Source: Puccinellia tenuiflora
Lineage: Eukaryota; Streptophyta; Magnoliopsida; Poales; Poaceae
DNA: 64,000 bases
Reading direction: 5' to 3'
Assembly (NCBI GenBank): GCA_012064385.1
Contig: QRDG01000820.1
Coordinates: forward strand, 1-64,000
A program made the translations under genes and the position numbers. The notes beneath the pieces were generated by a model, which was given only the letters and a program-made list of their open reading frames with translations, searched no databases and had not been told where the DNA came from. Positions within the stretch are counted from its first letter, which is position 1. Every line of letters starts with the position of its first letter. Below are positions 11,081-21,242 of this stretch, piece by piece.

Positions 11081-12415
11081 AATGAGGAGCTCCCACCAGC
11101 CCCATCAAGTGGAGCACCAAACTGCGGGCTGCCCGCAGGCGACCGCTTGCTGATGACCCTGGTACGCCAAGACACTGGTTGGATCGATGAGATCAAGAGC
11201 TACCTGCAAAATCGAGTCCTCCCCGAAGAAGATGCAGAAGCTGAAAGAGTTGCTTGCCAGGCCAAATCCTACTGCCTCCACGACGGAGACCTATACCGTA
11301 AGCGCCCCAATGGGGTTGCGTTGCGGTGCGTTCCTGCTGAGGAAGGCCGCCAGCTCATCAACGACATCCACAGCGGAGAGTGCGGCCACCATTCATCCTC
11401 ACGCACCCTTGCAGGCAAGGTCTTCCGAAGTGGCTTCTACTGGCCTTCAGTGCTTCAAGATGCAGCCGCAATCGTCCAATCCTGCGATGCCTGCCAATTC
11501 CACGCCAAGCAGATCCACCAGCCCGCGCAAGGACTCCAAACCATCCCGCTCTCCTAGCCGTTCGCGGTCTGGGGGCTGGACCTCCTGGGACCCTTCCCGC
11601 GAGCGCTCGGGGGCTACCGCTACCTCTACGTCGCCATCGACAAATTCACCAAGTGGCCTGAGGTGGAACCCGTGCGCACCATCCCGGCGAAATCAGCTGT
11701 GAAGTTCATCAGGAGCTTGGTCTGCCGCTTTTGCATGCCCAACCGCATCATCACCGACAACGGCTCACAATTCATCAGTGGCGCCTTCAAGTCCTACTGC
11801 GGCAACCTCGGCGCCCAAATCTGCTACGCCTCGGTGGCTCACCCACGAAGCAACGGGCAGGCTGAGCGAGCCAACGCCGAGGTGCTCAAGGGCCTCAAGA
11901 CGAGAAGCTTCAACCGCCTCAAGGCCGGCGGCAAGCACTGGATCGATGAGCTCCCCTCGGTGCTCTGGTCCATCCGCACCACGCCAACAAAGCCAACTGG
12001 TGAGACGCCGTTCTCCCTCGTCTATGGTGCTGAAGCCGTCCTCCCCAGCGAGATCACCCACGGCTCTCCGCGAGTCTTGGCCTTCAAGGAGGCTGAGCTG
12101 GACGAACTCCGCAACAACGACCTGCTGCTGCTCGAGGGGCTCCGCCGCAATGCGGCCCTGCGAGCGGCAAGGTACCAGCAAGACCGCCGTCGCTACCACA
12201 GCCGCCACATCCGCCCACGCACTCTCGAAGCAGGAGACCTGGTCCTGAGGAGAATCCTCTCCAGGGCAGGCCTCCACAAGCTCTCGCCAATGTGGGAAGG
12301 ACCCTACAGAGTCGTGCACATCGCTAGGCCTGGCTCCGCGCGGCTCGAGACGAAGGATGGCATCCCTGTCGCCAACCCCTGGAACATCCAGCACCTGCAC
12401 AAGTTCTACCCCTGA
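11081..12415 (+). pseudogene. Gypsy integrase, one TAG stop
   Basis: Integrase in a single frame except for a TAG at 11555. The HHCC zinc-binding domain is seen as HSGECGHHSS...SCDACQ. The catalytic core shows the D-D-E triad: Asp in VWGLDLLGP, Asp in IITDNGSQF and Glu in GQAERANAEVLKG. A GPY/F-like C-terminal module follows (LSPMWEGPYRVV) and the frame ends HLHKFYP* at 12415. The stop at 11555 sits where gypsy integrases have Trp (SWPF), so it fits TGG to TAG. Apart from that this domain looks complete, in contrast to the frameshifted reverse transcriptase. Confidence 0.85.
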
Positions 12416-13672
12416 TCGTCCTCGACGAGCAATTTTTTGCATCAAGGGAGAGCCTCGCGCCATCATCCTCCACGAGGAAAAACTTCGGGCTCCCCTCTCT
12501 ACTATACGTTGCCGCGGGCCGTTCGAGAAGACTCCCAAGCCACCACGCCTCGGCAAGGTGACTTCTTCAAGCACCATGCCTTGGCGAGGTGGATCCCCAT
12601 GCCCAGCCATGGTGGACCGTATGCTCTTCAAGCCACCCCCGCATAGGGGCCCCCTCTCTGAGCTCTCTCTACATGCGTCGCCTCGGGCCGCGAGAGTCTC
12701 AGCCACTCCATGTGGAACCCCATGCCCAGACATGGCGGATTTTGTATTTCTGGCCACGCCAGTGTAATGAACCTTTGTTTCGGGTCACTTTGAACCTTTG
12801 CGCTTCGCGACAACATATGTTGTTGCTTCTGTAGGCAGTTATGTTATTGCTTTTCATCCTTGCTCGTATGATCCCTCCTGTGTATCTCGCGAGCGGGGGC
12901 TGGGCATGGTGCCTGTGCCTCGGGAGCACCCCAGCAGCGCCTCAAACCCAAGGGATCCGAGCTCTGAACTCATGGGTCAGCTCTCATGCATGTCAACTCC
13001 CAAGGAGCTCTGAACTCATGGACCGGCTCCCGTGCACGTCAACTCACCAAGGACCTTGGTGCCTATTCTCCTCGCGAGACACACATGAAGGAACCTACGA
13101 GCACGCATGAGTTATCTAGCTATGTATTGCTTGTGGGTATGCCTATCTGTCCAAACGCAGGAAAGCAGGCTCTCCAAGCCTCAGGCAACCTCAGGAGGAG
13201 AACGCCTCGTCAGGGAACCAACACCCCCTCCAAGGAAAAAACGCCTCACCAGGGAACCAACACCCTCTCCAAGGCAAAAACGCCTCGCGAAGCTAAGTCC
13301 AAACACTTGGTTGAATTTCCTTTCGCTGGTTTTTGCCCCTCGAGCCTCTTTTCTCTCTCCTATGCCTCATGGGCTGCTTGCGCGTTAAAGGGGAGCCCCG
13401 AGCATCGCGACTCGGGAGCTCTTACCTCTCGAGGCCTCACGCACCCCCCGGCCTTGTGGAGCCCTGACTCTCACATACCGAAGCGGCGGTGGTGTAGCGC
13501 TAAGAGAGGGTCCTAAGACGTAGAGCGAAAAAGACATGAAGGGGAAAGACAAAAGCCTCCCGAGGGATATTCACAAGCGCGTTCAAATAAAGCTTAACGA
13601 GTCTTTACAAAAGTTTTACAAGTAAATGCTAAAGTAATGTGTGCCTCATGCACATCCAGCCACATGAAAAGC
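12416..13672 (+). other. Gypsy spacer between pol and antisense ORF, with minisatellite-like repeats
   Basis: No protein domain is recognised. There are short direct repeats: CACGCCTCGGCAAGG / CATGCCTTGGCGAGG near 12542-12585, and a unit of about 45 bp around 13195-13285 (AACGCCTCRYCAGGGAACCA followed by ACACCCYCTCCAAGG) repeated two to three times. GC-rich with many CCTCGCGAGG-type palindromic words, as in the LTRs. Such spacers are usual in Tat-lineage elements. Confidence 0.55.
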
Positions 13673-16600
13673 TCAGGCCGTCGGGCCTCCCGAGGTGCCC
13701 GCGCCGTCCGTGGAGGCATCCACCTCCTCCTCCGGGGCGTCCTCTTCGTCGTCTTCGCCTTCCTCAACCTCGACTTGGTCGAATAGCTTGGCGTACTCCT
13801 TGGCGGCCTTCCGCGTCCTGTCGCTCAGCACGACATGGCTGCTGAGGTCGACCGGCGCCGTCACGGCCTCGAGGTCAAGCGAGGGCTGGAGCCTCGCGAG
13901 GTTGGCGAAGATGCGGCAGCTGGCGAGGACGAGGAGATCACGGCTGTCCTCCACAACGCGCTCGTTGAAGTCCTTCGCGGTCTCTTCAAGCTTTGCGAGG
14001 AACTTCTCGAAGAAGAACGAGTACGCGGCCTCGTCGTCGCTCCCCCCTGCGGCAAGGGAGGGGACCTCGGTCCCCAGACGGTCCCCAACGGCGCGCGCAC
14101 GGAGCACTAGGTCTTGGAGCATGCGCTGGCGCTGGCGTGACATGGTTCGGCCAGTCTCCGCGTCGCTCCGTGCCTGCTCCAGGAGGTTCACAACTGGCCC
14201 CACCTGCTGCTGGAGCTCGCTCAGGTCCTCCTTCAGGGTGGCAACCTCCTTTTCCGCGCGGGCCTGGGCCTCCCTGGCACTCTGAAGGCGGGAGGCCATC
14301 TGTTTCTCCTCCTTCTCGAGCTCCTTGATGCAGTTTTAGAGCTCGTCGCGCTTCGCCTTCAAGTGCTCCTCCTGCTTCGTGGCCTTCTCGTCATAGTCCT
14401 TGGAGAGACCTTGGCGGATGAGCTTGACCTTGTCGTCGGCCTCTTCCTGGATTTTCTTCTGCTTTGCCGCGAGATCGGCATTGGCCTTCTCGAGGCGCTC
14501 CGCGTAGGAGGCTTCGTCCTTGGCCACCCGGACCTCGCGAGCCTTCAGCTGCTCCTCGCGGGTGGCCTGGTCCGCCTCAAGTTGCTGAACCTGCTCCTCG
14601 CGCCGGCGCAGTTCCATCTCGCGGGGGGAGAGCTCTCCCTCGCGTCGCATGAGCTCTGCCTCGCGCTGTGTCAGCTATGCCTCATGAGCGTCCAGCATCT
14701 CGCGGAGCTCCTTCAAGCTGCTCTCCACAGTTTTGGAGTGTGTGATGAAGTTTTGCTCCAAGGCCGCAACCTCCTGCCGCTTGGAGGCAGTTTCCGCCTC
14801 GAGCGCCTCCCGAGCAGCGTCCAGCTGCTCCATGGTCTCCGCCGCCTCCCGCTTCACGCTGTCGCGGGTCTCTTTGGCGAAGCGCATGGCCTCTTGGCGT
14901 GCCGCCAGGGCTGCCGCGTCCTGCCGGTGGCAGCTCTCCATGCCCTCGCGGAGGAGGGCCCAACCCTCGTCGAGTCTTGCCCGCTCCTCCGCCCTGGCGA
15001 GTTCCTCTTCGGCAAGCTGCGCCTCCAACTCGTCGAGCGTCCGTCGCGCCTGGCTGAGGACGACGCCGTGGCGAACCGCGTGGCGCCGCGGCTCCCGCAG
15101 CGCCAAGGTCTCCGCACCGCCGCGGGGTGCAGGGGTCTCGATCCTTAGCGGGGCGCCCGAGGCACCCTGCCTCGGGCTCACAGCCGTTTCTGGTGCGGCC
15201 TGGGGGCTTGTGTGAGCGCCTCCTTCGCCACCCGCGTCAGGAGCCCTCTGGGGGCTGGGCGTCCTCTTGCCCCCGGCTCCGGCGTCCGTGGGCTCCGGAG
15301 GCGCCTCCACCTCCTGCTCCTCAGGGGCGTTCTCCGCCCCTTCCGTGGTGGACGCGCCTGCCGCGGCCTTGGGCACGTTAGCCCCTCTTGCGGGAGCCTC
15401 CTCCTCCGGAGGAGGGTCCACGATGATCTCTTCATCAACCTCCTCCTCCTCCTCCGCGTGGTGCTCAACCGTGGGAGGAGTGGCGGCCCGAGCTGGCGAC
15501 GGCGCCACCTCCTCAATCACCTCCTCCGCGCGGTGCTCAACCGCGGGAGGAGTGGCGGCCCGAGCTGGCGATGGTGCCACCTCTTCAACCACCTCCTCCG
15601 CGCGGTGCTCGCCCGCGGGAGGAATAGCCACCTGCTGCGGCTCGCCAGCCCTGGGCATCGCCGCGGTAGCCCCAACGGCCTCCCCAAGCTTGCGGAGCCG
15701 CCGCCTCTTCGACGCCGCAGGGTTCCTGAAAAGAAAGACAGGCAGAAAATCCTTCAGGAGGGTTTTCAAAAGCAAAATACTCAAGGAAAGAAGAAGGACC
15801 AGGCCTTACTCGTCGGCCATCCTTCACACCCTTTTCTTCGCCTTAGGCGGCCGGGGGCTGCTCGCTCTGGCCTCCTCTTGAGGCGCTCCTGCCTCCTCGC
15901 GAGGAGCGCCCCTCGCAACTGCGGCTCTCCTATCGTGGATGGCCTTGGAGCGGGGCTCGCAGCGTCCTCCCCTGCTGCCGCTCTCCTCCTCCTCCTCTGC
16001 GGTGCGTCGGGAGGGAGCTACGCGAAAGGCGTCCTCGTCGCCGCTAGAGGAAATCACCTGGAGGTCCACTTCAGGCGGCACGCTCCTTGGGGAGCTGACG
16101 GAGCCTCCCGAGGGGTCAGCGCCTCTCGAGGCCTCGTCCTCGCCAGAGGGGTTGGCGCCTCTCGAGGCCTCGTCCTCGCCAGAGTCTTCGACCTCGTCCG
16201 GCTCCGGTGACTCGTCCATATATTCCGGCTCCGCCGCCCACGGTTTGGTGCGGGGCCCGCGGTGTCCTGTAGGCACGATTCCCCATTCGTCGAATACAGG
16301 TAGGCGCCTGCGGTGCTCGTGCACGCTCTCTTCAACAAAGCTGAAGAGCGTCCGGGCCTCGTCGCAGGTGGGGGATGGGATGTCCGTCGTGGCGAAGAGG
16401 ATCCCCATGACCTGGTACAGCACCTCTGGTGTGAAGTTGTCCGAGCACAGGCGCATCCTGTCCTCCCTACCTGTGTACTGCCACACCGGCTCTGAATGCC
16501 ACTGTAGGGGGGCGATTCAGCGCCTCGTGAAATCCTTCGCTACCATCTGGCCGGTGAGTTCGGCGTTGCGGAGACTTCGTATGCACTCGTACACCGCGTC

Positions 16601-17278
16601 AAGCTTCGGGCCCTCGAAGCCTGCACTCGCCCAGCGTGCCCACTTCCTCGGGGGCGCCACGGGCACCTCCAGAAGAGGGTTGCTCCCCTTGGTGTCGACG
16701 AAGAACCACCGCTGGCGGAAGTCCTCCACCTTCTTCGTCACCTTGGTGATGGCGTTCTCACCGCTCCATGCGATGGGGATGTAATTCCTGCTCCTGGCGT
16801 CGGCGATGCGGAAGGAGACGCATCCGATCCGCTCGTTCTGCGCGGTGGACCGAAGGGAGTAGAAGCTGCGGAAGAGCGCCACCGAGGGACGGATGCCAAT
16901 GTAGGCCTCACAGAGGTAGGCGAAGATGGAGAGGATGAGGATGGAGTTGGGATGAAGATGGAGGAGTTGGATCTGGTACACCTCCAAAATCCCCAGGAGG
17001 AAGTCGGAGAAAGGAGGAACAAGACCGGCGTAGAGAGTTTGGAGGAAGATGGGGTAGTACCCCTCGGGAAGCCTGCTACCGGCCGGTCTCATGTCGGTGG
17101 CGCCGTGCTCGTTGGTGCTCGCGGCCGCTAGGTGGCGCACCTTTGCAATCGCCGCCGAGTGGATGCGGGACTTCGGCAGTGCCCCCTCGAGTGCAGCACC
17201 CCGCGCCACCGCCGCAGACTTGCCGGCCTGCATCGTGGCCTTGCCCTTCTGGTCAACGGTTGCTTTCTTGGGCGCCAT
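13673..17278 (-). pseudogene. Antisense ORF of gypsy element ('putative gypsy type transposon' protein)
   Basis: On the minus strand one frame runs from ATG 17278 (SPAT-MAPKKATVDQ) to a stop at 13673, about 1170 codons if the candidate intron at 15726-15809 is removed. The N-terminal domain (RLPEGYYPIFLQTLYAGLVP, then FSDFLLGILEVYQIQLLHLH, and FAYLCEAYIGIRPS) is what I recognise as the Pfam 'putative gypsy type transposon' family (Transposase_28). The middle is acidic and repetitive (EEV..PSPARAATPP repeated three times). The C-terminal third is an Arg/Glu/Ala coiled coil. Four stops break the frame: TGA 16517, TGA 15824, TAG 14675, TAA 14336. Each is one C-to-T step from Arg or Gln. No frameshift is visible over 3.6 kb. 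Its function is unknown. Confidence 0.75.
15726..15809 (-). other. Candidate spliceosomal intron in the gypsy antisense ORF
   Basis: On the minus strand the donor is GACGA|GTAAGG (boundary at 15810/15809) and the acceptor TCTTTCTTTTCAG|GAACCC (15726/15725), preceded by a pyrimidine-rich tract. The 84-bp intron is T-rich compared with its GC-rich neighbours and contains in-frame stops. Splicing joins a basic stretch RRMADE to NPAASKRRRLRKLGE in frame. Confidence 0.6.
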
Positions 17279-17581
17279 GGTCGCAGGAGAAGGAGATCTT
17301 GGAGGCGGAACGCTTTGGGAAGAAGAAGGAGGCGTTAGGGGGAAGTGTGCGGAGGAGTTATGGGAGAAGTGATGGGCGCTGTCTCCACGCCCAGGCTTTA
17401 TCGGCCAGTTACCGAGGACGTGGCGGGCCCCACCGGGTCGCCCGTTGAAGCCGAGGAGATCGTGGCCTCGGGCGCAACCGCTGCGCCCCACGTGTCACGG
17501 CCCGGGCAGGCATCGTTGGGCCCCCGACGCTTCGCCTCCATCCGTGGGCTTCGGCGTGCCCGTCGCGGGCCCGAGGGCTAC

Positions 17582-18639
17582 TGTCGGCATAGTGGAAACC
17601 AGGGTACCACGGGCCGGCCTGCCAGGGCCCACAACATTCTTCAGAATATTTCGCTAAGGACCAGGCTCTCCAAGCCTGGCGAGCCTCGCGAGGGTTTTTT
17701 CTCGCGAGGGACCTCTCCTCCTCGCCGAGGGTTTTTCCTCGGCGAGGGACCACCTCTCCTCAAGAGGACATCTCGTATGCTACCTGCAAATTCTGCTAAG
17801 GACCAAGCCGAAGGCTCGGCGAGGCCTCCTGCCTCACGGGGTTCCTTCCTCACGAAGCCAGCTCTGCCTCCGCGGCAGGGCGCACATGGGCTCTGGACCC
17901 ACTGCAGAGTCACGGGCGCGCCAGCGCGCAGGGACGACAGCGCCGTAGTTGCCGTTCTTATGTATAAAGCAGTCAACAACGCTGCGCCAAGCAAAGGAGC
18001 TCCAAGGATTGCCACTTTGGTGATAAGGGGACCGTCTGCAGCTACACTCCAAGGGTGATGTCACCGTGGGGCACATCCCACCTCAGCGGCGCCAGCCCAC
18101 CGTCCTGGTTGGACGGTGGCTTTTCCAGCTTTGGTGACACCGCCCCCTGCCATGGACTGCGTCCATGGACTCCACCTTTATCGTGCACCTGTCCTCCTCC
18201 TTCGTCACCATGTGGTAACCCTTCCCGCCAAGATATTTGGGGGAAGAGGTCCGAGACACCTATAAAAGGAGGGGGAGCATGTTCGGGCAAAGGGTTCAAT
18301 CTTTGTTAAACCCTAGTTGAGAGCTAGCTAGTTCTTCTCCGGTTGGAAGTTCAGAGTTCTAGGGTTAGCCATTGTTAGCCACCTCGAGCTCGCCAAGCTC
18401 TCTCTGTACTGAAACCTCGCCAAGCAAGAGCAATACATCCGAAGCAGGACGTAGGGGTTTTACCTCTCCCAGAGGGCCCTGAACCTGGGTAATACCGTGC
18501 GTTCATCTCTGCAGTGATGTCCCACAGCGAGCTCGACGAGCACCGTCGCCGAGGCACGTTGAGGGTTGTTTGATTCCGTGTTCAGCCCCTTACTTGATCC
18601 TTGTGAGACACACCCAGTTCCTGGGACAATTCTCCGACA
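17582..18639 (+). repeat. 3' LTR of gypsy element
   Basis: 1058 bp, TGTCGGCATAGTGG to TTCTCCGACA. Compared with the 5' LTR it carries an extra copy of a GAGGGTTTTTCCTCG-type unit near 17725. It is followed immediately by the target duplication CAATG. Confidence 0.9.
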
Positions 18640-18644
18640 CAATG

Positions 18645-19155
18645 CTCCGGAGGTGAGCTATGAGATCAATGCTACACATACACCAAGGGATAATATCTAG
18701 CTGATGGTATCTACCCGGAGTGGTCTACTTTTGTGAAGACAATCTCCAATCCTCCTGAAGACAATGTAACGGTAAACAAGAAGAACATGGAGGCTCGATT
18801 TGCAAAGGAACAAGAGGGTTGTAGAAAGGATGTAGAGCGTGCTTTTGGTGTGCTCCAATATAGGTGGGCTATTGTTCGGCACCCTGCTAGAACATGGAGC
18901 GTTGACACTATGTGGGAGGTGATGACTGCTTGTGTGATCATGCACAACATGATCATGGAGGACGAGCGTGATGATAGCATATATGATAAAGATTGGGAGT
19001 ACGTCGGGGAGACGGTTGTGGGAGAACATGGACCGACCACACTCACATAGTGGATCCAGTTTCATCGAGAGATTTGTGATAAGACAGTTCACAAACAACT
19101 TCAACGAGATTTAGTTCACCATCAGTGGTCTTTTTTTGGGAACCAAGAGTCCTAG
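18645..19155 (+). pseudogene. Harbinger transposase, 3' part (after the gypsy insertion)
   Basis: The frame resumes after the gypsy element with APEVSYEIN, then a frame change leads into LADGIYPEWSTFVKTISNPP, a Harbinger hallmark. It continues MEARFAKEQEGCRKDVERAF, in which the Glu of DVERAFGVLQYRW is the third catalytic residue. TACVIMHNMIMEDER follows, and after a TAG at 19048 comes QFHREICDKTVHKQLQRDLV. The terminal stop is TAG at 19153, inside the 8-bp target duplication of the hAT-like element. Joined over the gypsy TSD, the two parts continue in the same frame (SEGN then APEV), so the gypsy element entered an existing transposase gene. The stop and frame changes show that the gene is dead. 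Confidence 0.85.
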
Positions 19156-19158
19156 TTG

Positions 19159-20900
19159 TAGGGGTGGGCATAAAAAACCGAAAACCAAACACCGAACCAA
19201 ATTAACCGGAATCGAAACCGAAACCGAATTAAGTGGGAATAATTTCGGTGCGTAAATATGATAAACCGAATTTAAATTTGAAATTTCGGTTTTGACCCTC
19301 AGTTGACCGAAAAGACCGAAGAAACCGAGATATAGACACGAGAGAGCAAAACACTTTCGTCGAGCGGTCGACTGTTGTGCGTTCGTACGTTCTCAGCCCA
19401 AAAGAAGGCTATCCCCATATAGAAGAACGTATATATTCCCTGGTAGCCCACGGGCGGATGCACCCATAGACCATAGTCTTGCGAATTCACTAAAAAAATG
19501 GTTCCCTTCGCGAAGGGAAACCCGTGCGCACTGTCGTGCCGACACGTGTCGGCTTCTCGTTCGTCGCGCGCGTCATCCCCCTCTCCGTGCTTGACATGTG
19601 TCGCTCTCTGGTTGCGATTCGCTTTTTCCTTTTTTTTGCAAAACCGAAACTTTAAAATGAAATATCTTGAGAACCGTTGATCCAAATTACGAACCGTTTT
19701 CATTTTTGAGCTCCTCGCGTCGAGATGTTCAAAACTAGATCCCATATTGATAGGTTTCGACAAACTTTTTTTTTATACATTCGGAGCACGTGGTTGTACA
19801 TCCGGTAGCACGTGGTTGTAAATTTGCAGATTTTGTACATCTCCAGTTTGTACATCTCCAAATTTGTATATTTTCAGTTTTTGTACATTCGGTAGCACGT
19901 GGTTGTACATTTCCAGTTTGTACATTTCTAATTTTTATACATCCAGTAGCAACGTGAGTGTACATCCAGTAACAATGTGTGTACATCCTCTAGCAACATG
20001 GTTATACATCATGTGTAGTTTTGTAATTTTTGTTATGTGTACTTTCGCGCGGATATACCCGTTCTATTTTTTTGTACTTTCTACTATGTGTTTTCTGTAC
20101 TATATGGTTACTGGTGTAGATGTACACGAACGACAACCTATACATCTCGCGGAGGCTTCGACCGAGGCGTATGTATACGCGGGGGGCTTCGACCGGCCGT
20201 GGCTCACGTATGCGGCCAGGAGACGTACGTGCAGGGGGCTTCAGGCAACAGTACATGATACGCGGGGGGCTTCCGCCCAGTCGTACGTGCGGCCGAAGGA
20301 GACGTACGCGTACAGCCAACAAATTCAATTTCGCTACAGGACGGAGCGGAAAAGCAGCGGCGGAAGGAGACGTACGCAAGGGGGGCAACCGGCAGCGCGC
20401 TCTGGCGGCCGGCTGCCGTGCGTACTGCCACGTGGCGTACGGAGGCTCGTTTTCTCGTTAAAATTTTCCCTTCGCGAAGAGTTCCCTTTTCTTGACATTC
20501 CGTACGCATGGTCCCCTAAAAAAAATGAACGTATCGCATGTTCAGCTATTGGCTAATCCATCTGCTGCCTACACTGTAACATTGATAGTAGCTGGCTGGA
20601 ATTCACGTACTACATGGCATGGTGTATGACGATGCTACAGTCACTAGTTCCTCACTCTAGGACTGAACTCGTGATTGGAAAGTGCAGACACGTAGAATGG
20701 AAAAAATGAAGTCATAGTCATATCGGTTAAAAACCGAACACCGAACCGATTTTCTTGCTAACCGAACTATATATTATTTAGAAAACCAAAATTATTTTGG
20801 TGCTCATTTCTCATTACCCGAATTACTGAAAAACCGAATAAACCGAACCGAATTTTCGGTTAAAACCGAATTTTCGGTTAAAACCGAATGCCCATGCCTA
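19159..20900. mobile_element. hAT-like non-autonomous transposon
   Basis: The element is bounded by TAGGGGTGGGCAT (19159) and ATGCCCATGCCTA (ends 20900), inverted repeats matching at 11 of 13 positions, and flanked by a perfect 8-bp duplication CCTAGTTG (19151-19158 and 20901-20908), the diagnostic length for hAT elements. The subterminal regions are rich in AACCGAA / TTCGGTT words in opposite orientations. There is no transposase-like frame; the small frames inside are not convincing. A GC-rich block near 20140-20430 and a GTACATC repeat tract lie inside. Confidence 0.82.
19775..20009 (+). repeat. Degenerate GTACATC...GTAGCA tandem repeats
   Basis: Units such as TGTACATCCGGTAGCACGTG, TGTACATCTCCAGTT and TGTACATCCAGTAGCAACG recur about ten times with variable length, inside the hAT-like element. 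Confidence 0.65.
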
Positions 20901-21242
20901 CCTAGTTGCTACATTCTTGATCAATTTGGTTGTAATAAATTATTTGGTTTATTCAATTTGGTTGTAAAACTATGTGATGAACCATTTTATTCGATTTGAT
21001 TTGTCAAACTATATTTTATTCAATTTGGTTAAAATCTAGCCGTTGGGTGCGGACCAAATGGGTCGGCCGTTGGGTGCACTGGCCAAACAGGTCCGTTTAG
21101 GTCGGCACGTTGGAGATGGCCTTAGCCCTGCTCACCCATCTAAAATAAAAAAGAGTAAGCCCTACTCACAAAGAATCTAGAACGCAGAAAACATATTGTT
21201 TTGAAAGGGGAAAACATGTTTTTTTTTTGAAAATTCCAATAC

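Larger units (their letters stand above)
6258..18639 (+). mobile_element. Tat-like Ty3/gypsy retrotransposon with antisense ORF
   Basis: The 12.4-kb element has LTRs of 1041 bp (6258-7298) and 1058 bp (17582-18639), both TGTCGGCA...CTCCGACA, flanked by the perfect 5-bp target duplication CAATG (6253-6257 and 18640-18644). The order is gag, protease, reverse transcriptase, integrase (gypsy order), a 1.2-kb spacer and then a long minus-strand ORF before the 3' LTR. The gypsy order plus an antisense ORF carrying a 'putative gypsy type transposon' domain is the layout known from Tat-lineage elements such as RIRE2 and Grande. Pol has several frameshifts and no RNase H domain could be found, so the copy is non-autonomous. 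It is inserted inside the Harbinger transposase. Confidence 0.9.
1622..21121 (+). mobile_element. PIF/Harbinger transposon, split by three nested insertions
   Basis: The left end GGCCAACTCCAACGCACCGA (1622) and the right end, reverse complemented GGCCATCTCCAACGTGCCGA (ending 21121), are terminal inverted repeats. The match extends outward to AGGGCTAA on both sides (1614 and 21129), so the exact end is uncertain; the flanking triplets are TAA and TTA, an imperfect duplication. Without the copia relic, the gypsy element and the hAT-like element, about 2.0 kb remains, containing one transposase reading frame in plus orientation. No Myb-like second ORF was found, so even before insertion it probably lacked half of the usual two-protein Harbinger system. 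This is the oldest layer of the left third of the window. Confidence 0.72.

Noticed and set aside
13695..15881. Long plus-strand frames at 13.7-16.8 kb
   Set aside because: They are shadows of the antisense ORF, with Ser/Arg/Pro-rich translation and no domain.
18375..18642. Small minus frames repeated in both gypsy LTRs
   Set aside because: They occur at equivalent positions of the two LTRs and have no domain.
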